A stretch of 64,000 nt of DNA, from positions 16,686,337 to 16,750,336 of the forward strand of contig AP026538.1 in NCBI GenBank assembly GCA_026075535.2, in the 5' to 3' direction. The notes beneath the pieces were generated by a model that ran no database searches, was not told the origin of the DNA, and worked only from the letters and a program-made list of their open reading frames with translations. Position numbers and translations under genes: made by a program. Below, one piece after another: positions 11,304-20,570 of the stretch. The stretch comes from Tricholoma matsutake. Lineage: Eukaryota; Basidiomycota; Agaricomycetes; Agaricales; Tricholomataceae. Position 1 is the first letter of the stretch; each line of letters begins with the position of its first letter.

Positions 11304-13557
11304 GCTCCTTGACTTGTTACAACCACCATAAATAGTGGTAAACACCTCTGCTCAACATTGCATGCGACGTCGACACTTCAATTCTTGTCCGATTTTCGAT
11401 CGGATTTCACCATCACAAACGCTCTCGGCGTCTCCAGGCTTGCCCTGATTTGCTAAGAGATCTGTCCATCCGATCCCCAGGGATGCCCCGGTCATTGTTT
11501 TTGACAATGGCTGCTATCTGTCTCGTTCTCCTGGGCTTCGAGGATCCTGACTAGGTGAGTGTTGTTTATGAAAGAGTAGTCTGGGTCCCTCTGGGGGCTT
11601 AGAGTGGGTGTGGGATGCCTGCTTCAACGCTCGCCCAAGTCGACACACTCGTTTAGTTGGGGGAGGTGTGGCTTAGGGAGAAGGGACGTTATCACTGGAT
11701 TGCTGGTTGTCTGGGAGGCTTCCAGCCTCCATGCTCTGTGAGTTTCTATTACTAGAGACATGCTACACTGACTACCCGTTGGAATACACCATCGTTAAAA
11801 GGGGCCGGGCGATGGTGCCCCCTGGCGGCTAGGTCGACGCCCTGGTGGCTGCCACTCTCTGCCAACTCTCTACCTCCGGTGCTCACTCTTCAAGGGTGTT
11901 ATGACCCGGGTTCAATATTCTCCCACTAGGCAGCAGGATGTGCGGCTTGCTCGCCCCCTCGGAGTGTTCGGAGGCTGGATCGGGTGGACCCGGAATGTAG
12001 ATAAGGGACCAGCCATTATCGATTCCACGCTGCGTATTTTGATTCCTACCATCATCTACTAGCACTAACACACATACTCTCAATGCCCAAACGGCGAACC
12101 AGAGGCCAACAACCACCACATCGGGGTCTACATGACCCCGTTTTGATCACGGGCGACATCTTTGATGATGGCGTCCAAGACTATGACACCCGGTTCGTGC
12201 AAGACGAATCGGAGGTAGCAGCTGCTTTTAGGGCAGTTAGAGATCTATGGGCCGGGGAAGACCTCTCCGACCCTAACGATGATGACGACAACGACTCTCT
12301 TGCTATGCAAGAGGCTCTCCTTTTTGCCGAGGGGGGGCCTAGGCTCTCCTCGAGGAAAACGATCAATCGTGTACGATGGGCACTTGGTGTCGACGTCGAA
12401 CACAAGCGCTGGGCTCGTAGCCTCCCAAAGGAGGATATATACTCACAGGAGCTTGGCATCGCTGAGCTCCTCTATCCGGAGGCATCCCCTGCCCCGCTAC
12501 CCCCTTGGCCCCCCATCCCTGAGCTGGTGGAGGACGAAGTGCCGTTATCTAAGGATCAGAGGTTGGAAATCGAAGCCACCTCTGATGCCATGCTACATCT
12601 ACTGGACATGATGACCTCTCTTGTAGGTACCGTCCGAGTGTCCGCAGTTCCTCTCAACAACAGGAACTCTTGGCGTCAGATGGCATGGGAGCTCTTCACC
12701 ACCACCTGGCGATTTTCAGGGAGCATGATGGAGTCGCTTCGCGCGGCATCAGCTCCCCTCGACCTTACGTCTCCGGCAGCCTTCCAGGCTTCCTATGCGG
12801 CGATGCAGGCGGCTCAGTATGCTCTACCAGCGGCAGAGCCTCCAACCGAGGAACCCTTGTCCCCGGAACGGCATCGACGTCCTCGTGGCCCCCGCCAATG
12901 ACCACGCCGAGCTTGAAGAAGGGGACCCCCCCTTCTCTTCACCGCCCACCAGGGCTGTTGTTGGGATGGTGACAATATGTCGCTGCCCTTTACCTTCCCC
13001 CCACTGCGGGGGGGATGATGTCACCGAGTGCATGCTCAGTGTAGCATTTGCTTGTGGGGGGGGCCTCAACCCCCTACTTACAGTAGCTCCGGTGAATAAC
13101 CAGCTACGGCAGTTCCGGTGAATAACCAGCTGCCTCGTCACTGTCACTTGTGCATGGACACAGTGATGGTCCACCTCACTCACCTGGGGTGGTCAATCCT
13201 CGTTGTCTGGTGAAAGATGGTTACTCTTCCCACAAGGGAGGACTTACGGTGAATTGACACTGCTTGCGCCTGATCTGACTTCGGTCAGATATGTGGCCGG
13301 GGGGACTGAGATAGCACCAGACGGCGAACTAACAGCTAGCCTTTGTGGGGGGGCCCCTCCCCTACAGATTATTGCCTTTCCTGTCTGAGAGGACAACGCT
13401 GGTACGCCCGCGATAATGTGGCTTCTGCAAGGGACCTGGTGTGGGATGCAGACATAGGGAATGTGTAGTCTTAGTAGTACCTTGTTTGTATCTTGACCCG
13501 CGGACTGCGATTGAGCCCCGCGTTATAAATTGTTGACCCAAAAAAAAAAAAAAAAAA
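11304..13557 (+). mobile_element. S element copy S4 (beta), full length
   Basis: It starts GCTCCTTGACTTGTTAC and ends in the family tail plus A18 (13540-13557). GGGCAAGGAGA at 11287-11297 and 13558-13568 is the target-site duplication inside L2 ORF2. Six bases of unexplained origin (CATCAC) sit at the 5' junction. The leader is 779 nt; the 3' region 12902-13539 has no second gene but includes a tandem repeat of the GGTGAATAACCAGCT unit at ~13090-13131. Confidence 0.95.
12083..12901 (+). CDS. S-element protein, beta type
   Basis: This 272-residue ORF starts MPKRRTRGQQPPHRGL. Residues ~20-100 are acidic, with LITGDIFDDGVQDYDTRF, DLWAGEDLSDPNDDDDND and SLAMQEAL. A Pro-rich linker (PLPPWPPIPELVEDEVPL) precedes a predicted helical part (residues ~165-250) containing RQMAWELFTTTWRFS and SPAAFQASYAAMQ. 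The end is basic (RHRRPRGPRQ) and stops at a TGA where the beta copy at 32140 has CGA, so it is a few residues short. No known domain is recognised. It is the only ORF of its element and could be an RNA-binding or particle protein; that role is inference. Confidence 0.8.
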   Translation: MPKRRTRGQQPPHRGLHDPVLITGDIFDDGVQDYDTRFVQDESEVAAAFRAVRDLWAGEDLSDPNDDDDNDSLAMQEALLFAEGGPRLSSRKTINRVRWALGVDVEHKRWARSLPKEDIYSQELGIAELLYPEASPAPLPPWPPIPELVEDEVPLSKDQRLEIEATSDAMLHLLDMMTSLVGTVRVSAVPLNNRNSWRQMAWELFTTTWRFSGSMMESLRAASAPLDLTSPAAFQASYAAMQAAQYALPAAEPPTEEPLSPERHRRPRGPRQ

Positions 13558-15640
13558 GGGCAAGGAGATTCACTCCCTTACCCATCGATCTCGGCTTTGC
13601 CCCATATACGGGCAACACCCCTCTCAAGCCCAAGGTTACCTGGAGGTACCTCAGATTTTTCTTTGATCACAAACTCTCCTTCAAGGAGCATACGCGATTC
13701 TACTCCACCAAAGCCATTACCACTGCAAGGGCAATGGGAATGCTCGGCAATTCTGTGAGAGGGTTAACCCCTATGCAGAAACGCCTTCTGTACCGTTCGT
13801 GTGTCGTACCTATCATGACATATGGACTGAGACTATGGCACTTCAAAGGCGCTCCCGTCAAAGGTGTCATCAAAACGTTGGCCCAAGTACAGTCCATTGC
13901 TGCACGTTGGATCCTCGGTGCATTCGGGGTCTGGAAAGTATCGCTGGACTGCTGCCTATGCAGCTGTTACTGCGTCGTTTAGTCGACAGGGGGGCATTTA
14001 GGACCCCCCTATTGGCTCCTTCACACCCCCTAAGAGCGATTCTAGGGCCCAATCACGTCGGCACCACCCACTCTCATGAGCTAGGACTCTGGGGAGGGGA
14101 CGTGCTCGACACACTTACCCTACAGGGTCCATCTGTCACCTCGGCTGCAGCTCTGGCCCTTGTACCAGGCGATGAATTCGACCCCTTTGGGGAAGAAAAC
14201 ACTCCTGGAAACAGAGTGAAGGATCTATTCCCCACTCGCTTTTCCTCTCATCGCCTCACCTCTAAGGAGGATGGAGCGAGGAAGTCTTACAGGAGTGACC
14301 TCGATAAGGCCTGGGCTTCTGCCCAGGTGGAGGATGACACTCTCATCATTGCAGTGGACGCCTTGGTGCCCACTGATGCTAAATTTCAAGCTGTTGCCTG
14401 CGCTCTTGTCTTCGGACAGGGAGAACAGGTGGATCGCGTTGTCTCAGCCTCTGGGAGGAGAACCCCCCCAGAAGTCGAACTCTTCGCTCTCCAACTAGGC
14501 GTCTCAGCTGCGTGCAGCAGAGGATGCAAAAAGTTGGTGATCTTCTCGGACTCTACTACGGGCATTGAGTCCCTAATTGATCCAAAACCACGTTCTGGGC
14601 AAATCTTTGCCCTGGACGCTTGTCGCTCCCTTCGCCCCTGGCTAGCCGGGGAAGAGGAGAGGAAAGTTACATTCTGGCATGTCCCCTCGAAGTTCGAGTG
14701 GAACGTTCACAAGATGGCTCACGATGTTGCTACATCTACCAAGATCTCCATGGGCAGACACCCGTGGACGTCTCTAGACTACCTTAAAAACCAGGTCGAA
14801 AAGGCCGTTTGTAAGGATTGGCAGACCCGGTTCTCTGATCCGGCGTATCGTGGACGGCACTTCTACCAACTCAAGGGAGTAGGTGGAAAACCGGTATTAC
14901 CCTCGACTCACAAAGGTGGGCCCCGGCTGAAAGTTATGGGGAGCAACGCTACGTTGACTTCCCGTTCAACTCGCATGATCACTGGCCATGCTCCTATAGG
15001 GGAGTATCGTCAACGTCTATCACTCGACGGGGAGTACCAATGCTGGTGCCTTGGTCCCGAGATTCAAACTCGGGACCATCTACTACGCGTCTGCCCTAAA
15101 GTGGATCGCAAAGAAACTCGTGCAAGCCCAGACTCTGTTGAAGGCTTCCACGAATTCATGGACAATAATCCTGCACTAGGATCGTTCAACTCACTTGCAT
15201 GGGATCCAGGATAGGTCGCGCGCGCAGGGCATATGACCCCCGTCTGGTTCTGGCTAGTGTTATCAGTATGTCGGGGTGGCTGTAGGGCACCAGGCGAGTC
15301 CGTTAACCCTCATAAAGGGGGCCCACCCGTGTTCAGGAGCAACTGTCAGGGAGGGGGGACACGAAACTAGATACTGGTTTGGGGAGGCGCCTGAGCGCTT
15401 TTAGATCCACTGTCGGTTATGCGTTACGGCTTCAGTGCTGACTACGCTTTCCTTTCCGAGCTGAGAGGCTCACATTGGGGCGGCAGTTTCCCCTAAATCT
15501 TGCACTCATACCCGTAGGGATTCGGGGAACACGGCATCGTCAAGCTCGGGTTGTCGGTATGCCACCACTGGCAAGTCCATTTACTCGATAAAGGGGGCCC
15601 CCTTAGTGGTCATCGCAGCTATCCAGGTGGTTGGTGTGAA

Positions 15641-15859
15641 GACCAGCAGGAGGAGGACTTGGGCTGGGCATAGTGTACTCTGTTGTATGTCTCTACCGCG
15701 GACTGCGTTCGGGCGTCGCGTTATAAATTTTTGACCCAAAAAAAAAGACCAGCAGGAGGAGGACTTGGGCTGGGCGTAGTGTACTCTGTTGTATGTCTCT
15801 ACCGCGGACTGCATTCAGGCGTCGCATTATAAATTTTTGACCCAAAAAAAAAAAAAAAA
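15641..15859 (+). repeat. Tandem duplication of the L2 3' end
   Basis: The last 97 nt of L2 (15641-15737) followed by A9 are repeated at 15747-15843 followed by A16. Both units begin GACCAGCAGGAGGAGGACTT and end ATTTTTGACCC, with about four differences. This could be a template jump during reverse transcription or a strongly 5'-truncated second insertion into the first A-run. Confidence 0.9.
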
Positions 15860-15860
15860 T

Positions 15861-16444
15861 ATAGTGTCCCAGAGCGTAGCGCTCCCCGAATCGCGATCAA
15901 TACCAGCCTCAGCAGCTGCTGCCAGCACCGAGCCCAGTCGTTCCACAATAAGCTGCTGATCTTCAGCAGTTGGTTGTCTGGATCCCGTCCTGTTGAGAAC
16001 GATTCGGAATCCATCAGCGTACTCTCCCAGGTCTTTGGCGAAGGTCTGGGGCCCACTCCAGTCATCGCTAGCCATCTCCGTGTCCTGAATGATGTGGGAG
16101 GAGAGATTATCGGCCACTTCATCAGCCCACGAAGCAGGTGTAGAAGGGGTAGCCGGAGGTGCAGGAGACGCCGTTGCGTCTCTGGAAGATAGCGCTGGCA
16201 CACTGAAATGCTGTGCTCGCGGAGTGACGACACCTGCCTCATAGGGGGAGGGGGTTGGAGAACCTCTTTGGGTCCTGTGAGGGCCCACTGAGGGTGCGTT
16301 CTGTGTGGATCTGCGGCTCGAAGAGAGCTGCAGGGAATCAATTGGGTCGTCGCCAGGAGTTCTGGGCATACCGGATCTAGAAGGTCTCCCCTCATCCATC
16401 GCCTCGCCCGATCTCCCCCCTCTTCTAGAAGACAAATCTGACAT
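15861..16444 (-). pseudogene. L1 ORF1 N-terminal part
   Basis: In antisense the ORF opens at ATG 16444 (MSDLSSRRGGRSGEAMDEG) and runs through the Ser/Pro/Arg-rich region, ASWADEVADNL and the segment TFAKDLGEYADGF up to the L2 target site. It continues, across L2 and S3, at 5167. It is open in this part; the disabling stops lie in the other half. The 5' UTR 16445-16568 shows the L start in sense GCTTCTTGTCTTCC. Confidence 0.85.
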
Positions 16445-16570
16445 GCGTTGGTAAGATGCTGGTGATACCAGATCGCTAAGATCGAGGACGGATTGAGCTA
16501 CAAAGGTTGAAAACGGTGTTGACAAAAGTTTTTGTGGCTGTGCACGTCGCGGTAGGAAGACAAGAAGCGA

Positions 16571-18045
16571 TGAGGGACCAACTGTTATTGATGGCACACT
16601 CCATATTTTGATTTCTACAATCATCTACTAGTATTAACTTCCCCTCTCAATGCCTAAATGGCGAACCAGAGTCCAAACACCACGCTGGGGTCTACACAAC
16701 CCCTCCCTGATTACGGGCGACATCTATGAAGATGACGTCCAAGACTACGACACCCGGTACGATCAAGACCATCCGGAGGTAGCTACTGCCCTAAGAGCAG
16801 TCAGAGATCTGTGGGCTGGAGAAGACCTCTCCAACCCTGATGATGACGATGATGAGGACTCTCTTGCTATGCAAGAGGCCCTCAATTACACCGAGAGCAG
16901 CCCCAAACTAGCCTCAAGGCAAACAATCGACCGTGTGCTGTGGGTGCAGGACGTCCATGTCGCACATAAACAATGGACTCACAGTCTCGAACACGAGGAC
17001 ATGTATACACAGGAGCTTGGCATGGCTGAGCTCTTCTATCCAGAGGCATCCCCTGCCCCATTACCGCCTTTGCCCCCATCCCCGAGTTGGTGGAGGGCAA
17101 AGTGCCGCTATCTGTGAATGAGAAGTTGGAAATTGAAGCCACCTCTCATGCCATGCTACACCAACTCAACACGATGACCATGTTCATTGGCACTGTCCAT
17201 ACATCTGCTGTTCCCCCTGCAGAGAGGAACGCATGGTGCCAAATGGCCTGGGAGTTATTCACGACCACCTGGCGACTGTCTGAGATGATGTCGGCAGAAC
17301 TAGCAGCTGCACTGACACTTCTCAATCTTATGTCTCCGGCAGCCTTCCAGGCTTCCTACGCAGCGATGCACACTGCTCGATCAGAGCCTCAATCTGGGGA
17401 ACCCTCATCCCCAGCACAGCGCCGTCATCCTCGAGGTCCTCGTGGACAGCAGCGCCGCAACTAGTACAGGGGCCTACCCCCCTCTACATTCATGGCTACC
17501 AAGTACCAACTGGTGGCCATTATTGGGATGGTGACATGGTGTCGCTTTGCTCGAGGGGGGCCCCGGCCCCCCACTTACGGCGGTTATGGTGAATAACCAG
17601 GTGAACAACCATGCGCCTCGTTACTGTCACTTGTGCACAACACGGTGATGGTCCACCTCATTTGTCTGGGGTGGTCAATCCTCGCTGGCTGGAAATACGC
17701 AGATGGTTATTCCTCCTGCAAGGGGGGATTTACAGTGAATTAACACTGCTGCGCCTGGTCTGGCCTCGGTCGGACATGTGGCTGAGGGACCATTTGCTCC
17801 AGCGGGCAATCTAATGGCTAACTTCAGGAGGGGGGGGCTCCCCCTCCAGATTATTGCCTTTCCTGGCTGAGAGGACAACATCTGTGGCCTGCTCGCCTAA
17901 AGTGGCTAAAACGAGGACCTGAGTTGGGAAGCAGCAAGGGGAACACGTAGATAGAGTAGTACCCTTGTATGTCCCTGCTCTGCGGACTGCGACCGAGCCC
18001 CGCGTTATAAATTCTGATCCAAAAAAAAAAAAAAAAAAAAAAAAA
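16571..18045 (+). mobile_element. S element copy S5 (alpha), 5' part displaced by L1
   Basis: It begins in mid-leader (GAGGGACCAACTGTTAT) exactly where the L1 5' end finishes, so L1 jumped into S5 and the S5 leader should lie left of the window. The 3' tail here reads TATAAATTCTGATCC plus A25 (18021-18045), the alpha variant of the end. Base 18046 is antisense L3 ORF2. Confidence 0.88.
16650..17464 (+). pseudogene. S-element protein, alpha type, frameshifted
   Basis: The ORF starts at 16650 (MPKWRTRVQTPRWGL) and ends with RRHPRGPRGQQRRN and TAG at 17462-17464. One C is missing near 17083-17090 in the Pro-rich linker (PLPPLPP to IPELVE), so the first ~145 codons and the rest are in different frames. 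Otherwise it parallels the intact alpha ORF at 19138-19947. Confidence 0.85.
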
Positions 18046-18361
18046 GGTCACTCCTGTAAGAATTCCTCGCTCCATCCTCCTTAGAGGTGAGGCAGTGAGA
18101 AGAAAAGTGAGTGGGGAACAGATCCTTCACTCTGTTTCCTGGTGTGTTTTCTTCCCCAAAGGGGTCGAATTCATCGCCTGGTACAAGGGCCAGAGCTGTG
18201 GCCAAAGTGACAGATGGAACTTGTAGGGTGAGTGTGTCGAGCGTGTCCCCTCCCCAGAGTCCTAGCTCATGATGGTGGGTAGTCCCAATGTGATTGGGCC
18301 CTAAGATCACTCTTAGGGGGTGTGATGGGGCCAATAAGGGGGTTCTGAGTACCCCTCTGTT
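18046..18361 (-). pseudogene. L3 ORF2 fragment between RT and RNase H
   Basis: In antisense it encodes TPLLAPSHPLR, HELGLWGGDTLDTL and GDEFDPFGEENTPGNRVKDL, the linker between reverse transcriptase and RNase H in L2 and L8. It is open, bounded by S5 at 18045 and the S6 target-site copy at 18349-18361. Confidence 0.82.
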
Positions 18362-18380
18362 CGCTCCTTGACTTGTTACA

Positions 18381-18570
18381 ACCACTATAAACAGTGGTAA
18401 ACACCTCTGCTCAACGTTGCATGCGACGTCGACACTTCAATTTTTGTCCGATTTTCGATCGGAGTCCGCCATCACGAACGCTCTCGGCGTCTCCAGGCCT
18501 GGCCTGATTTGCTAAGAGATCCATCCATCCGATCTCCGGGGATGTCTCGGTCATTGTTTCCAACAGTGAC
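18381..18570 (+). other. Three conserved leader hairpins of the S family (S6 as example)
   Basis: Hairpin 1: ACCAC (18381-18385) with GTGGT (18394-18398). Hairpin 2: TCCGAT (18447-18452) with ATCGGA (18458-18463). Hairpin 3: 18550-18558 with 18562-18570. Equivalent stems occur in nearly all S copies that keep this region. In hairpin 3 the stem varies as CATTGT/ACAATG or CACTGT/ACAGTG, so changes on the two sides compensate. A role in RNA recognition, translation or packaging is inference. Confidence 0.65.
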
Positions 18571-19137
18571 TGCTATCTGTCTCGTTCCCCTTGGCTTCGA
18601 GGATCCTGGCTAGGTGAGTGATGTCTATGAAAGAGTAGTCTGGGTCCCTATGGGGGCTTAGAGTGGGTGTGGGATGCCTGCTTCAACGCTCGCCCAAGTA
18701 GAAGCGCTCATTTAGCTGGGGGAGGTCTGGCTTAGGGGGAAGGACGTTCTTACTGGACTGCTGGCCGTCTGGGAGGCTCCCAGCCTCCATGCTCTGTGAG
18801 TTTCTATTACTAGAGACATGCTACACTGACTACCCATTGGAATACACCATCGTTAAAAGGGGCCGGGCGATGGTGCCCCCTGACAGCTAGGTCGACGCTC
18901 TGGTGGCCGCTACTCACCACCAACTCTCTACCTCCGGTGCTCACTCTTCTAGGGTGTTATGACCTGGGTTCAATCTTCTCCCACTGGGTTACAGGATGTG
19001 CGGCCTGTCCCCCCCTCGGAGCGTTCGGAGGCAGTATCGGGTGGACCTGGAATATAGATAAGGGACCAACTGTTATCGATGGCACGCTACGTATCTTGAT
19101 TTCTACTATCATCTACTAGCACTAACTTCCCCTCTCA

Positions 19138-19947
19138 ATGCCTAAATGGCGAACTAGAGCCAAAACACCACGCTGGGGTCTACACGACCCCTCCCTGATT
19201 ACGGGCGACATCTACGACGATGGTGTCCAAGACTATGACACCCGGTACGATCAGGACGATCCGGATGTAGCTACTGCCCTACGGGCAGTTAGAGATCTAT
19301 GGGCTGGAGAAGACCTCTCCGACCCTGAGGATGACGAGGACTCTCTTGCTATGCAAGAGGCCCTCAATTATGCTGAGAGCAGCCCCAAGCTGGCCTCGAG
19401 GCAAACAATAGACCGTGTGCTGTGGGTGCAGGACATCCATGTCGCACATAAACGATGGACTCGCAGTCTCGAATGCGAGGACATGTATTCACAAGAGCTC
19501 GGCATGGCTGAGCTCTTCTATCCGGAGGCATCCCCTGCCCCAGCACCGCCTTTGCCCCCCATCCCTGAGTTGGTGGAGGACGAAGTGCCGTTATCCGTGA
19601 ATGAGAGGCTGGAAATCGAAGCCACCTCTCATGCCATGCTACACCAACTCAACGCGATGACCATGTTCGTTGGTACTGTCCGTACATCCGCCGTTCCCCC
19701 TGCAGAGAGGAACACATGGCGCCAAATGGCTTGGGAGTTATTCATGACCACCTGGCGACTGTCTGAGACGATGTCAGTGGAACTAGCAGCCGTTCCGACA
19801 CCTCTCAACCTCATGTCTCCAGCAGCCTTCCGGGCTTCCTACGCGGCGGTGCACACTGCTCAATCAGAGCCTCAATCTGGGGAACCCTCGTCCCCAGCAT
19901 GGCGCCGTCGTCCTCGAGGTCCTCGTGGACAGCAGCGCCGCAACTAG
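19138..19947 (+). CDS. S-element protein, alpha type
   Basis: This intact 269-residue ORF starts MPKWRTRAKTPRWGL. The N-terminal ~100 residues are acidic (GDIYDDGVQDYDTRY, DLWAGEDLSDPEDDEDS). The middle carries ELGMAELFYPEASP and a Pro-rich linker. The conserved C-terminal part has AMTMFVGTVRTSAVP, RQMAWELFMTTWRLSE and SPAAFRASYAA. The tail is RRRPRGPRGQQRRN. It has no signal peptide, membrane segment, zinc motif or polymerase motif. Most differences from the beta and gamma versions in the C-terminal block are synonymous, so the protein appears to have been under selection. Role unknown; an RNA-binding partner in retrotransposition is one possibility. Confidence 0.82.
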   Translation: MPKWRTRAKTPRWGLHDPSLITGDIYDDGVQDYDTRYDQDDPDVATALRAVRDLWAGEDLSDPEDDEDSLAMQEALNYAESSPKLASRQTIDRVLWVQDIHVAHKRWTRSLECEDMYSQELGMAELFYPEASPAPAPPLPPIPELVEDEVPLSVNERLEIEATSHAMLHQLNAMTMFVGTVRTSAVPPAERNTWRQMAWELFMTTWRLSETMSVELAAVPTPLNLMSPAAFRASYAAVHTAQSEPQSGEPSSPAWRRRPRGPRGQQRRN

Positions 19948-20570
19948 TACAGGGGTCTATCCCCCTCTACGTTCACGGCCACCAAGTAACTGGTGGCCAC
20001 TATCAGGATGGTGACATTGTGTTGTTTCCCTATACCTTCCCCCCACTGCGGGGGGGACGATGTCATCGAGTGCATGCACATGGGTGCATTTGCTCGAGGG
20101 GGGTCTCGGCCCCCTACTTATGGCGGTCACGGTGAATAACCACCCGCCTTGTTACTGTCACTCGTGCACAACACGGTGATGGTCCACCTCATTCGTCTGG
20201 GGTGGTCAATCCTCGTTGGCTGGAAAAATGCAGACGGTTATTCCTCCCGCAAGGGGGGATTTATGGTGAATTAACACTGCTGCACCTGGTCTGGCCTCGG
20301 TCGGACATGTGGCTGGGGGACCGTTTGCTCCAGCGGGCGATCTAATGGCTAACTTCAGGAGGGGGGGGCGCCCCCTCCAGATTATTGCCTTTCCTGGCTG
20401 AGAGGCCAACGTCTGTGGCACTGCCCACCTAAAGTGGCTAAAACAGGGACCTGAGTGGGAGATGGGCGAGGGGAACGCGTAGATAAAGCAGTACCCAAGT
20501 TTGTACCCTGCTCTGCAGACTGCGCTCGAGCCCCACGTTATAAATTCTGATCCAAAAAAAAAAAAAAAAA

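Larger units (their letters stand above)
9090..15214 (+). pseudogene. L-element ORF2: endonuclease, reverse transcriptase, RNase H; broken by S4
   Basis: Two exon-like parts, 9090-11298 and 13558-15214, form one ORF of ~1290 codons when the inserted S4 is disregarded. Domains in order: APE endonuclease (FIQEPPW; CGDFN near residue 153; RGTSDHAPL), reverse transcriptase (residues ~480-760; KPGKPNY, FDIAQFFPSL, GQGSALSP, SYVDD near 682), RNase H (AVDA, EVELFAL, FSDS, WNVHKMAHD) and a C-terminal CWC...HLLRVC zinc motif. Besides the S4 insertion, ~16 nt are missing near 13920, shifting frame between RT and RNase H. This layout is typical of the fungal Tad clade. The copy cannot make a working enzyme. 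Confidence 0.9.
7055..15859 (+). mobile_element. L element copy L2, near full length, split by S4
   Basis: The sense 5' end GCTTCTTGTCTTCTTACCG at 7055 is followed by a ~124-nt leader, ORF1, ORF2, a ~520-nt 3' UTR and a poly(A) tail. The target-site duplication is 7037-7050 and 15861-15874 (two mismatches). The 3' UTR (15215-15640) holds no gene; it contains two G/C palindromes, one of them AAGGGGGCCCCCTT near 15591-15604. The terminal ~97 nt plus A-run is duplicated in tandem. Without S4 the element is ~6.55 kb. Confidence 0.92.
949..16568 (-). mobile_element. L element copy L1 (Tad-like LINE), split by S1, S2, S3 and L2
   Basis: Pieces in antisense are 949-1649 (ORF2 RT), 3509-3826 (ORF2 start), 3827-5167 (ORF1 C-terminal part) and 15861-16568 (ORF1 N-terminal part and 5' UTR). 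Its 5' end, read in sense, begins GCTTCTTGTCTTCCTACCG at about 16568. There it abuts S5, which L1 appears to have entered. ORF2 codons ~105-640 are missing together with the 3' end of S2, which a single deletion would explain. The 3' end lies left of the window. Confidence 0.85.
18363..20570 (+). mobile_element. S element copy S6 (alpha), full length, best reference copy
   Basis: It starts GCTCCTTGACTTGTTAC and ends with A17 (20554-20570). A perfect 13-bp duplication, GTACCCCTCTGTT, lies at 18349-18361 and 20571-20583. Leader 775 nt, ORF 810 nt, 3' region ~606 nt. The 3' region holds hairpins at 19951-19966, 20097-20115 and 20358-20378 and no further gene. Confidence 0.95.

Noticed and set aside
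15799..16395. Long minus-strand frame of ~198 codons and similar frames over L ORF1
   Set aside because: Shadow frame of ORF1; it crosses the L2 poly(A) junction and has no counterpart conserved as protein.
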